Shown here in pieces: positions 26,913 to 38,900 of a stretch of DNA of 64,000 nucleotides. The notes below the pieces were generated by a model. It searched no databases. It was not told where the DNA came from and saw only the letters and a program-made list of their open reading frames with translations. Position numbers and translations under genes: made by a program. Each line of letters starts with the position of its first letter. Within the stretch, counting starts at the first letter, position 1. This DNA is from Archegozetes longisetosus (Eukaryota; Arthropoda; Arachnida; Sarcoptiformes; Trhypochthoniidae). The stretch is from contig JAEMBT020000002.1 of assembly GCA_018873245.2 (NCBI GenBank), positions 6,856,001 to 6,920,000 on the forward strand, given 5' to 3'.

Positions 26913-29900
26913 ATAATAGTTTTTCGTTATTTGATCGTGAATTAATGAGACAATTGCATGTTTTACTAGTATTTAGAGGAAGTTAGCTTCTGTTACTTGA
27001 CGGTATCACATGTAGGACAAGACTTAGTTGTTTTGGTAGCTATTCCGTTTTGTTTGTGATTTTTATGTTTTTAATCTTTTCACTCAATGGTTACATAATG
27101 TTAATAAAAAAATGATTGACTGTGAATTTAGTGATGTTAGTCACGAAAAGTCGTTATAATACCATTATGATAGTCGTTCTCATACAGCTATTAATATGAT
27201 CTCCTTTTATCCACACAACTAATGAATTATACGTTCCTATAAATTGATATAAATTACAATCTATTTATTATTATAAATAACATTTCGTGAAAATTTGCCC
27301 CTTTTCTAATTCCAAATATCATTTATAATCAGATGTGGAGAAAAATTTAATTAACACTATATTTGATAATATGGTGTTAGTTATTTTCAAGTAATCATAA
27401 GTCAATCATTATGTATGGAAAGCCTGGTATAGCATTTAATAAAACGTATGTTTTAGTATCTAATAGACAGTGTGTTATAGCGTCTAATAGAAATATGTTA
27501 TAGTGTCTAATAGAGTCATAAAATTAAAGTATTTGAAAGCAATGAATTATGATAAGTAGGAGCAAGATATCGAATATACTATCTAATATGTAGTGCATGT
27601 TTATTTATATTGAGACTGTCGACATACGCGCTCTGAATAATATATAAATTTGATTTTTGAGGGGAAAAATCAAGAGACGGTCATTTGTATTCATTCTATT
27701 GCATACGAATGTCAGGCAATAACATTGACGCGTGACTTCCGTATTGATGATTCTCGTGCAAAATCCAATGCTCAGTAAAGTCAGTTTGATAGTGAGAAAA
27801 CTATCTCAGCCAGTCACTTCAATAAACCAAGACTCTACTATCCTTTCCACCAGTTTTCGTATTCTTTACGCGTTTTTTATATGCTGTATATCTTCTGAAA
27901 GCTGCTTTCGATTTGCCAAATGCATAGACCAGAACAAACTTTTAATAGAGTTCTGCTTATACGGTGTGAGTTCAATATTTGACCATTATAAATCGCATTT
28001 CACTCTACCTTCAAATCACATCCAAATCTTCTCAATTATATCCAAATCTCAACTATTCAAATCAACTTTTTGCTTAATTTTCTTCAAAACTGATTTTAAA
28101 CAGTTTTGCATAGATATACTAAATAACAATCTGATATCACTTCATATGACTGTATTTCATACAATACTTTTTATCGCTAATGATGGGTTAGTTCACTATT
28201 GAATATATAGTTGAAAATATCGATTACAAGATAGATACGAAGTGACCAAAATAGGATTTAGTTTGTCGTTTATCTTGTGATTTAGCGCATAAGAAGCAAA
28301 AGATAGTATATTTCTGAACGATGTATATATAGTAGTTATTATTTATGAATTAGTATAATGATAATGATAACAGTATTGGAAAAGACATTATAAAGGAATA
28401 GAATGGATTAAATAAAATGACAAACGTCTGGCTTAGAACAAACTGTTAAACAGTAATATTGATAAGTTAATGCTCAACAAGTAGTGTTATATAAGTTAGC
28501 GCTTAGTTGTTTAGTGTGTTTACTTAACAGCCATATATAAATATAATGTAGGTTTAGAAATATTACATTTCATTGTCATAATGTATAAGTTGATTCACTC
28601 AATTATTATACTCTATCTTATGTAACGCATGGGCATTATCTCTGTTATTGGTTTCTAGGCGGGTCTGCACCGGCTACAAACCCGCGCCACAGCCACCACC
28701 AGCTTTACAATACTAATTCACTCTACTTTCTGTCTTCTTTCTATGGCTCATTCATCCCATACCACTCAATCTACTCTAGTCTAGTTTATGCCATTCTCTA
28801 TTCTATGCTATTCTCTGCTTATACTTTACCCGAACTCATCTCTATCGTCTCTTTCTCGTCTCGTCTCTCTCTCTCTCTCTCTCTCTCTCGCTCTCTCACT
28901 CCCTTCCCCAATCTCTCCCCTCCTCTCTTTCCTCTTCAATCCTCTCACTCGTAGTGTCTCTAATGTTAGTCCAATAAAGCAGACGTGATGTCTCTCACAT
29001 GGCGGCAAAACTAACTCTAACTCAATAATTTATCTCATTGTTGGTTTGTTTGTCACATTTGTTTCTATGATTGTGTGATTTTTTCAAATGTTTATCGATT
29101 CGATTTGCGACTTGGATTTAGATGTGTTTGTCAGACAATTATTGTCATAAAGTTGCACAACCGATGATGACTTAAGAGATGTAAATCTTAATAAATAGTC
29201 GATTGAGTGACACGTTTCCGTGACTGTAGAATAACAAATTAGAGCACTTGTTTGATGGCAATAAAACATCTTTATTATTAACTGTTATGTTTGTTTTCCC
29301 TATTATTATGGTTTTTGTTTGTTTATTACGTGTAATGAAGATCTGACTTATAATAAAGTATAATATATAGTGTTTTGTATGCCAGCATCAGTGCTAACAT
29401 GGAACCAGTCATGCGAGCGATATTATTTTGGTTTCACTTTTTATTGTGTCTCCCACTTCTCCCTATAAAATCATTTGCTATACAATCTCTTTCTATTATT
29501 TTCTCTAACTCTATATCGCTCTAACTCTGCTCCTTCTACTCAATTGTTCTGCTAGTCGATACTAGTCTTTTACTCTTCTCTATCATGTTATACTCTTAGC
29601 GCTCTGTAATCCTATACCGTTTGCGCTGTCTTATGCTATACACTTGGCCAACATGTTATGTTACACTCTTACCGCTCTCTCTTCTTTTATATGTTTATAC
29701 TAAACTCCTTTCTACTACTCCTTTACGTCTTTCAATATTGACTATTGTCCAACTCTGAATGTCCATCATCGTAAACAAGGTATCGATTCTGGACGTTTTC
29801 CCCCCTCCTTTAGGCTCACTATACACGTTTTTTTCTCAATTGTTTTGTTGAGCTTTTTTATTATTTCCTTATTAATGTTTTTCTCTTTTTATTACTATTT

Positions 29901-32900
29901 TCTTAATTTTTTATCTTTTTATTGCTGTTTTCTTATTAATTTGTTTCTATTCTTTACAGGACGACAGTGAGACTGAGGATAACAACGATAAAGTAAGTTG
30001 ACATTTTCCAATTGATTTATTTTTTCATTTCACTCAAAACTGATGCACACAAATCACCATCAAATTAGTCCTTATCATCAGTTACTAGCTATTGCTTAGC
30101 TATTGAGTTGCTATTTATTTGATTTTGACGTGTTTATCTCTACTTGAAATAATAATGTCACAGTAGACTAATTGATGTGATTCTCGAATCGTCAATAATT
30201 ATGAAGACATTTGAGTCACTGCGCTGTTTAAGTTAGATATTCAAATGTGATGTTGGTAATATTTGATTGATCTATTTTCCAAAAACGTATACATATATTG
30301 AATTAGAAGGAAGAAGCATAATAATAGTATTAATTACAGAAAGATTATTTTAAAAATTGATGTCTAAATTCTAGTCTAGTATTTGTTGATTAAAAGATTA
30401 ATGAGCAGTTCTACTCATATTTAGTTGAAAGCAAAATTGAGCTAAATCGCAATTAGGCATTTAAGATAATTAATTAGAGTAGTTTAAATGAGAAAAGTCA
30501 CTCTTTTATTCATTATTCACTGTCAGATTAATAACTAATGTTCTCTTTAAGTTGTGTTAATAATTCAGTTGTGTTCATGTTCTACTATTGTATGAAAAAT
30601 GGTCCCTAGAATGACAGGTTTTTAATGACCAAAACTGGCTGTTATGTTAAATTAATCTTCTATTAGTTGGTTGTATTCGTGTTGTATTGGTTGTATTAGT
30701 GTTGTATTGGTTATATTAGTGTTGAGTTAGTTATACTAGTGTTGTATTATTTATATTAGTATACAGATATAAGAATTATGAAAAGTGAGAATTTGGATTA
30801 ACGGTATATTGAAGAGCACAGTGATTGTACGTGGTACCTAATTTTATTTGAAAATTAAAGTGCATCGCATTTAGGGCAATTGATTTGTGATTCAGCGTGC
30901 AGTAGTTGACGTCGAGTTAAATCCGTTAGTTATGAGCTTAGAGTGAAGTCAATGGTTATACATAATACATAACGATGTATTGGATGTCCATTGGGTATTG
31001 CATTGAATCTCTTATTGTGCTTCCCATGGGCTTTATAAGCCTTATTGCTTTTCTGTTGCATTTAGTAAAGCTTATTTGGTTTTATTGTGTTTTCTTATTA
31101 TAAGCTGCTTTTTCCAATCAATTCGTATAGAGTTTAGTTGGAATTACGAAATACCAATTCTGCTTTGCCTCTATCTTGCTCACTACCCATTCTTCCTCTA
31201 TCTTGCTCACTACCAATTCCTTCTCTCTATCTTGTCTCACATCACAGCTAAAGCCACCGTTCACTCATTCTTTCCTTACTCTTGCCTTTGGATTATTTAA
31301 GATCAGTTATGCTAAACCAGTTTATACTCAAATTACGTGATATCTTCTCCTCATCTCAATTGAGATGCACTACACTTACTAAAGGAGTCTTTTAGGAAAG
31401 AAAAGACTGCCTCTTATGGTATTTTGTTGCTTAGCTACGGATAGATAGAAATAAAGTTTTCGCTAATACTGTCTTTTTATGGCCAGTACAACCTTTCGAA
31501 TGTGAATTCGCTTTTAAAGTCAAATAACAGTAACTGAACAGTTAATACCCCAAAAGTACCATAAATGCTTTTCACTTACTCTTACATTTGTAAACTTTGT
31601 AATCTCCGATAGCAACAACTACTCTTATGTCAGCTCTCCGTCATGCGCATCAATTTGATTGTTACCAAATTTGATTTTAGATCCGCTTTCATTGCTATAC
31701 TGAATATATTGTACAAGTCTGTTAATATTTGTTGATGTAATGGTCTGATAGAAAGCATGCCACCATAACGTATAACTTCTGGTTGCTATCATGGTTTATT
31801 AAGTTTTTGAGTGTCTATACGCTTTCCTAATACAACACAGCTTTTCGCGTTAATGACTCGGCCCAAAGGCGCATGTCGTGGTTAATTAGATTTTATCTCC
31901 AAACTGCATATTAACACATAACAGACCGGCTTTGTTTGATTATTTGCATCTAATGAGGTGATTGAGAAATAGTGATCTGGTGTTGTATAGGCTTGCATTT
32001 GGTAGATATTCAATTTGGCGCTGGTTCTATAGTTTTATGGTTAACTATTATAAATAACATTTGACTATTGCCACTGGGACTTAACACTGATAGGCTTTTT
32101 TTATATTGTGCATTCAATAGTCTTTTTATTGCATCAAATCTTTCACCAACTCAATCTACTATTTATCTTCATTTTGTTTGCAACTTCTGCGCAACTTTCT
32201 CCCAGCTACACAACCAATCAATTTTTCAACCTTCTATTCTTTTATTTTAAATTTTTCTACCCTCAACACATCAAATACTATGTATGTGTTGGCATTTTTT
32301 TAAGTTGCTATAGTTACTGTTCCTTACTATTCCGTACGATTCCATACCATTTCTCACTATTCCTCACTGCTTCCAACAATTGTTCACTATTGTTCACTAT
32401 CGCTGACTACTACTCACTATTGTTCCCAATTCCTTGCTGTTTCTCTATTCCTCATGACTGATAAAATGGTAGACTTACATCAAAATCCATTATTTAGAGA
32501 TGAACAGCTTCTCGTGCACTTTGTTATGTTGAGCTCTAAATATGAATAAATAAAATGAACAAATCTTTTTATTTGTATTCTCTGCATGTTTTCAATGCTT
32601 ATTCTATATATTAAACACTTGACCATCTATTCCGACTTGAATTCCTTCGCATTATTTCAATGAAATAGTTTGACAAACTCATTCTCTCTCTACTTGCAAT
32701 TATTGAATTTATGCTTTTTGCTAACTTTTACGAATGATTACAAGACATTAAGGTTTCTATAAAAATGTTTAGTTAAAGTAATTTGGTACCAAAAATGAAG
32801 TTTAAATCATTCACAAATTATTATCAACAATGAATTGAATGTGTTTCATTCTAGTACAAGGTTTTATATTGATCGAAATGGTTTGCTTAATTCTCTATTT

Positions 32901-35900
32901 TTAAAAGTTTCATATCAATTTTATTTGTTTCAATGAAGTCATTGAAATGCTTTATAGAAAATGTGTACGTTTCCTAAAAGTATCACAATTATAATGAGTT
33001 GGCCTTTGAAACTAGCATCTGAGCTGCAGATTATTTAACAAAACACAACAACAATGCTTAAGAGCTGTCAACTCAAAACACTGTAGACTTGTTAGTTCAG
33101 ACTTTTTGTTAATGCATTTAAACTTGAGTGCTATTCACATCTGGCTCATGCTCTTTCATCGCTACTATAACTTCTTTACTGCGTTAAGTCAGTTCTTCTA
33201 AACTATTTTCATCGATCACAGACTTCATGAATCAAAAACTAATAATTTTCTTCTCTCTCGCTTGCTCTCTTGCTCTCTCTCCTGCTCTCTTTCTCTCTCT
33301 CTCTCTCTCTCCCCTCCTATCGATTACAAAAATTGATCCCCAAAATGTGATTCTAGTGATGATTGAGAGTGATTTGAATAGAAGGTGATTATGGCGTATT
33401 GATTTGAATGGTAAACGATAATGATGTTTAATATAGAAATTGATTAATAGATAAAGACATAGTTGGATGTGTGGCAGAAATAATTGGAGAAAGAAAGAGA
33501 GGACACAGTGTTAGCTCGGGAGAGTTGTATTTAGGTTGATTTGTCTTGTAATTAAATGAACACTGATTCAAGTTGGCTGTAAACAAATAGGAAGCACGCA
33601 ATTCCCCACTAATGCAATCTAATGCACTGTCGCCGCATTTTTTATTGATATTGATTGTCGCCTGTCGCCCCTCTTTAAACCTTAATGGCTCCTTGTCGTG
33701 TCAACCAGCTTTATTTCGAAGAGTTTCTCATCAATTTTCCTCCAAGCATATATCTACCAACCATTAAATCACTCAAATTCCACCATTTCACTCCCCCTTG
33801 TACACACCCCTTCTAAACACCCCCTCTACACACCCCCTTGTACACCTAAAACTCGCTTTTAATTCTTAGTCTTGTTTGTCTATGTTTTTTGTCTAAATGT
33901 GCTGATTCCTATATTATTTCTATGATTTATATTGATGTTGACAAACCAAGCGTGTTATCACTCTACCAGATCAATAGTGACCCAACTCCTCTACTATTGT
34001 GTCTATTATTAAACATTTTTTCAATCTATCACTTCTCTTCTAATTATGTCTTTCATTTCATTTATCCTATTCTTTCTCTTTTCTTCTCCTTTCACTTCAG
34101 GTTTGAGCATGAGAACTGTTGCAATTAATTAAATGAAGAACTTTAAACAACTAATTAAAAATATATTTTGTATGCTTTCATAATCATATGACAATAGGCT
34201 TTAAATTCTTCATTTTGATTAGTATTGGCAACAATACGAATGAGAGACAGATTCTTACAAATCTTTTATGTCAACTGAACTGCAAGTCTAAACATTAGTA
34301 AGAGTTAGCGAAACATAGAGCTTAAGAGCACTTTTTGCCATTTATTTAGTATGAATTCACATAAGTATGAGTACTATTCATATGATCAAATTTGCATAAC
34401 AAGAGTGATTCTTTTTTCAACTCAACCTAATATATCTAATGATTTTGTTGTACATCTATACAGTCATACCTCCATATAGTGAACCTCCTTTTTGTGGGCT
34501 CTCTTGTTGTGAAAGCAAAGACTTGCCGACACATAACTTATACTAAATAATGTGTTTGTAGTGGATGTTATGAATGAGAAGCGATTAGTTATATGTAGGT
34601 ATTACTGTATATGCTAAACAACATTTTGCTGAATAAACTATGCAATATATATAATACTTATGCAAGAATATTTTCTTTAACTTCTACTTCTTATCTAATG
34701 TCGTGAACACTTGAGACACTGGATTCTTGTTAGTTAAAAGCACTTGAGTTTCAGGATCTGTTGTTTGATTTACTTTTTGTTACATGAACAGAAAAGAAAT
34801 GCTCCACTTATAGTATCTGTACATAATTCACTTGAGATATAATTTATTGCACGGAATTATTATCAATTGAGCGTATACTAGGTATTATGACCTACTCTTT
34901 GCATAATTCAACGTTATTATGTGTGTGTTTAATGCATCAGCATAATTAAATCTTTCCTAACGCTAATCGTATCACTTTCTATATAAACACTAAATTTCAT
35001 TATGTTTTCCTTAATCCTTCTTTAATCCCTAACTTGCGCTTTTAAAGTAAAGATACCGTATTATACTTTGTTACTTTTATGTCTATCATCTATGTACAGT
35101 CGACTCTGTAATTTAGTTCAATATTGTTAACGTTTAACTGTAGTATACCGTTTTTGATAATTATTTTGTTCGCAGACTGTGCACACTATTTGCCGTATAG
35201 TGAGCTGCTGCTATAGTCAACAGATTTCTATTGCATAGGCTGTTTACTATAACGAGGGGTGACTGTACTAGATTCTTTGCATATTAGGTAAACATTCAAA
35301 CTGATTATGACTGACTTGAAATCACATCTTCCTTTTTTTATTTTCACAAATCTTCAGTCATTTTTCATTTAGTATTTTTCGAATCGGATGAATGCTTTCT
35401 ATTTTATTGCATTACCATATTATTCAAAAAAAGAGAAAATATATATATTTGATGGCATCTATTGTTGAAAAGACTTTTGGGGTTTAGTGATTTCTATTGT
35501 TAAATGAAATACAATATTCGGTCAATGTTTAGATGTATAGAAATGTGATATGTATTAAATAAGAAACTGCTCACATTATCTTAATGCTATTAGTTTCCAC
35601 AAAACAGTCAAACACTAATACTCTCTAAACTTCACATAAATTCAAATTTAACCTATCACTTACAGGATCTTCTTTTCGCTTCTATCCCATTATGTTTAAT
35701 TAGTTTCTGTTAACATTTAGTCAATTAACGGCTATTATATGATTGTTTGTGTGTGTGCTGGACGACCTCACGCAGTCATGTATCCTGTTTGTTCTGTTCT
35801 GTTCTGTTCTGTTCTCACAATTTCTTAAAACGTTTTATTCAAAATATTCACTGATAATAATGAGTATACATAGTCATGTGATGATCATAATGATAACTTT

Positions 35901-38900
35901 TAGGGCATCTTTTCTTGATTTTATCTGTTCATGCAATATATCTTTAACTTATTCTTTTGTATGGGAGGGTTCTATCGCTCCTCTTGTACAGTTCTTATGC
36001 AGTTCTTACGCACTTCTTATGCACTTTTTTATGTAGTCTTTCCATGCAGTTTGCTTTTTCTTTGCTTTTTTCTTTTGCCGATCAGAGGAGTGGTATTTAT
36101 AATGCAAAATCTCAACCTATGCGTGACAACAACCTAAACCTCAAAATAACACCCTAACTTGAAACCAATACTTGCCATTCAATAGTAAAGATCTTAGCTA
36201 TTCTCTAGTTTGTTTAACCACTACTACACTCTTTAACCCCTCTATCTACTACAACCTCCTTTCCGAGGCTTATTTTTTCTATTTACATTTGAACCTGCTT
36301 TCTAAAGCCCATTCTTTGCTTATTTTGTGATAATACTTGCTTTATGGTCTGCTTATACTCTACTTATACTCTACTTATACTCTGCTATGCTCTTGTTGTA
36401 TCCGTGTATTAACATATTTATTATTAAGCGATATTAATACCACTGCTCTCCTCACCATATTTCCAATTATTTACATATCAATGCGAATCAATGTCAATCA
36501 TTGTTGACAATTGTTAAATTTGCTCAAGCTAGTATCAGACATGGTTGCCATCTTCACAGTGCACCACAAGAAGGCGCGATTTTATCGATCCGCCTCTAAG
36601 GTTGCAGAGAGTTGTCGGCAGAAAACTCGCTCTTCCTCTCCCCGTTGCCATTCTTTGATCGATAGCAGCGCAGTTATCAGCTCTTGCTCTTTCATTCTTT
36701 GGTTGTTCTCTCTTATTGTGTATATTTTGCTGTATAGTATACTAGTGTTAATACATAGTGTCATGTTTATCTGCAAGGGTTCCACTTTCTTCTTGGCTTC
36801 GCTGTCAATCTTGTTTGGATTTATATCTGGATAATTAGATAACTATCAAATAATACTTCTCATCCCCATGTCAGTCATGTACTAAACATTTGGATCAAAT
36901 TTCTCGATTGTCACTATATTTTTAGCTAATATTTATTCTATTGATCCACTTTGAAATTTATTGATAACGTGATTATTTGCAATCTTTATACCTTATTAAC
37001 TTGCACTTTAAGAGGATTTGTTTGTGTTTAATTCTGGATATATTCATAATATCATATCATTATAGAAGGGATGCTCGTTCTATAGATTAAGGTGAGAATT
37101 ATAAATTAATACTTTAACTCCATCTTACCATAAAAGCTAGATTTCTAACAAAACTGGTTTTATTTTAAAGTCAATTTTTAAATTTTATTTCATCATCATT
37201 TATTGAATAATTAAATACTTTTGATCTTTTATTCCTCCTCCTATACAAGTGCCTTGCATCACAGGCACCTGTATATGGACCAAATCTGCTGTCGTGTTAT
37301 TCTTTTTATAGTATCCAGACTAGAATCGAGCTAAATTTTTCTAACATTAATGCTCGAGTCTCGTATATTTTGTCTGAATCCTAATTTATATTAGGGCAGC
37401 GATTATGTCGCACTTGGATTCCTAACGTAACCAAACTTCAATCAGACATTAGCTCCCGATCGAATGAAATAAGAGCAAACTTTGCAAGTAACTTGCTTTG
37501 CGTAAAAACTGAGAATTGGAGCGATTTTTGCCAATTTAATGCCGGTTTCTCAGAAAAAGTCGATTTGTATGAAAAAAGTGAAACCTTTGAAAATTAGATT
37601 TTTATTTTTCTTTAACACTTTGTCTGTGTCTATGTGATGTAACCGTTGATTTTATTTTAAAACATTTCAAGTTTCCACTACGCACAACAATCAGCAGAAA
37701 TGTATCACACATTTTACGGTTTAATTCTTTCAACGTTTTTATGCCAATCGCGTATATCTAGACTGAGAGTTTCGTAGTGAACACATGAAATGTTTACGAG
37801 AAAAGGACTAGCATAATAAGTTAGGCTGTATTTGTGCTGTTTGGTTGGGTTTGTAGTGTTTGGCGCATCGCTTATATCGCGTAATTCATTTATGGGTTGT
37901 GAGTATACCAACGAGTTGTTCGCTGCATATGTACTGCAGGGCTTTTGAGTTGTGCGTTAGATTTATTGCCATAAGGAGTTGTGCACACATACAACATCAT
38001 GTAATTGGTATTGCTTGTCAGCCCTAAATTCACAATATCAGGATTATGTTCTTCTTATACTATTATTATGATGATGATGATCATCAAAATCATGATCCCG
38101 AGTGTTTGCGTGAGTACAACCTTCTATCCTATTCTAGAACATGTTAAGCCTGACATAAATGTGCTCATCGCTTCCAAGCATATATAATGTGCTGCTTATC
38201 AAAATTTTCGCGAAGGGCGGCTACACTTTGACCACCTAATCCTTAAAACTGCATTACTTCTTACTACCTCTGTCCAAAATTTGATTCCCATTTTGTTCTC
38301 TTGTTTTTCTTATTAGATTTTGTTCTTTTCGTTTTGATTAAAGATAACTTCAAATTAATTCTTACAAATCCAATCAGAGATGTTCGGATAAAAATAATCT
38401 AATATACTTTTCCAGTTCAACCAGAAGTTAGAAAAATGTTTAAACTGCTTAGTGTTTGTAAAACTACAGTATATTGTAGCATAATTAGAAGTCAACAAAA
38501 TCCAATTTGATTGTTAGTCCTGTTGAAAATATAACAACACAATGATTAGGCATGTGGTGGAAGTGGGCATAGAATATGGTGAGAAAGCTAAACGATAATT
38601 GTAAAAGTGTTTTGTAAGTTATTCCCTGCAATTATAGTGAGAAATATATGCTGTGAAATGGGCAAGATAGAGAATTAGCTGGTTTCCTCTTTACAATTTG
38701 TAAAAGCACTTTAAGTTCTATAAACAAGACAATTTGACGGATTGTAGCACAGCTGCGAGACGGCATCACTCTACTATCATTTCTGACCCCCTGAAGGTGT
38801 TCCAACAAAACCATCAAATTTACAGCCTCTTTTGCTAGTATTATCCCTACATGAATAGATGGGATCAATTGAAGCCAAATTCATACTATTAGTACGAGTG

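Larger units (their letters stand above)
19281..29959 (+). other. AUTS2-like intron 2 (10.7 kb)
   Basis: AT-rich, no confirmed exon. It contains (CT)n tracts at 22065-22108, about 24980-25010 and 28863-28892, (GA)n at 26882-26912, a MITE at 23217-23394, a 14-base repeat at 24390-24446, an 18-base repeat at 26268-26340, and a GC-richer island at 28659-29010 with exon-like features. The longest open frame here (27735-28202) resembles no family I know. Confidence 0.75.

Noticed and set aside
27732..28202. 156-codon open frame in AUTS2-like intron 2 (GTG start; first internal ATG at about 27747)
   Set aside because: No family resemblance, hydrophobic AT-driven composition, no ATG at the given start and no splice-site support; likely chance, though it is the longest intronic frame here.
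31076..32461. Several 60-117-codon hydrophobic frames (Phe/Tyr/Leu/Ser-rich) in intron 3
   Set aside because: Typical of T/C-rich intron sequence; repeats such as YLAHYPF come from short direct DNA repeats.
35743..36157. Overlapping plus-strand frames around an acttcttatgc-type repeat
   Set aside because: Three frames open at once over a T-rich repeat; no protein family.
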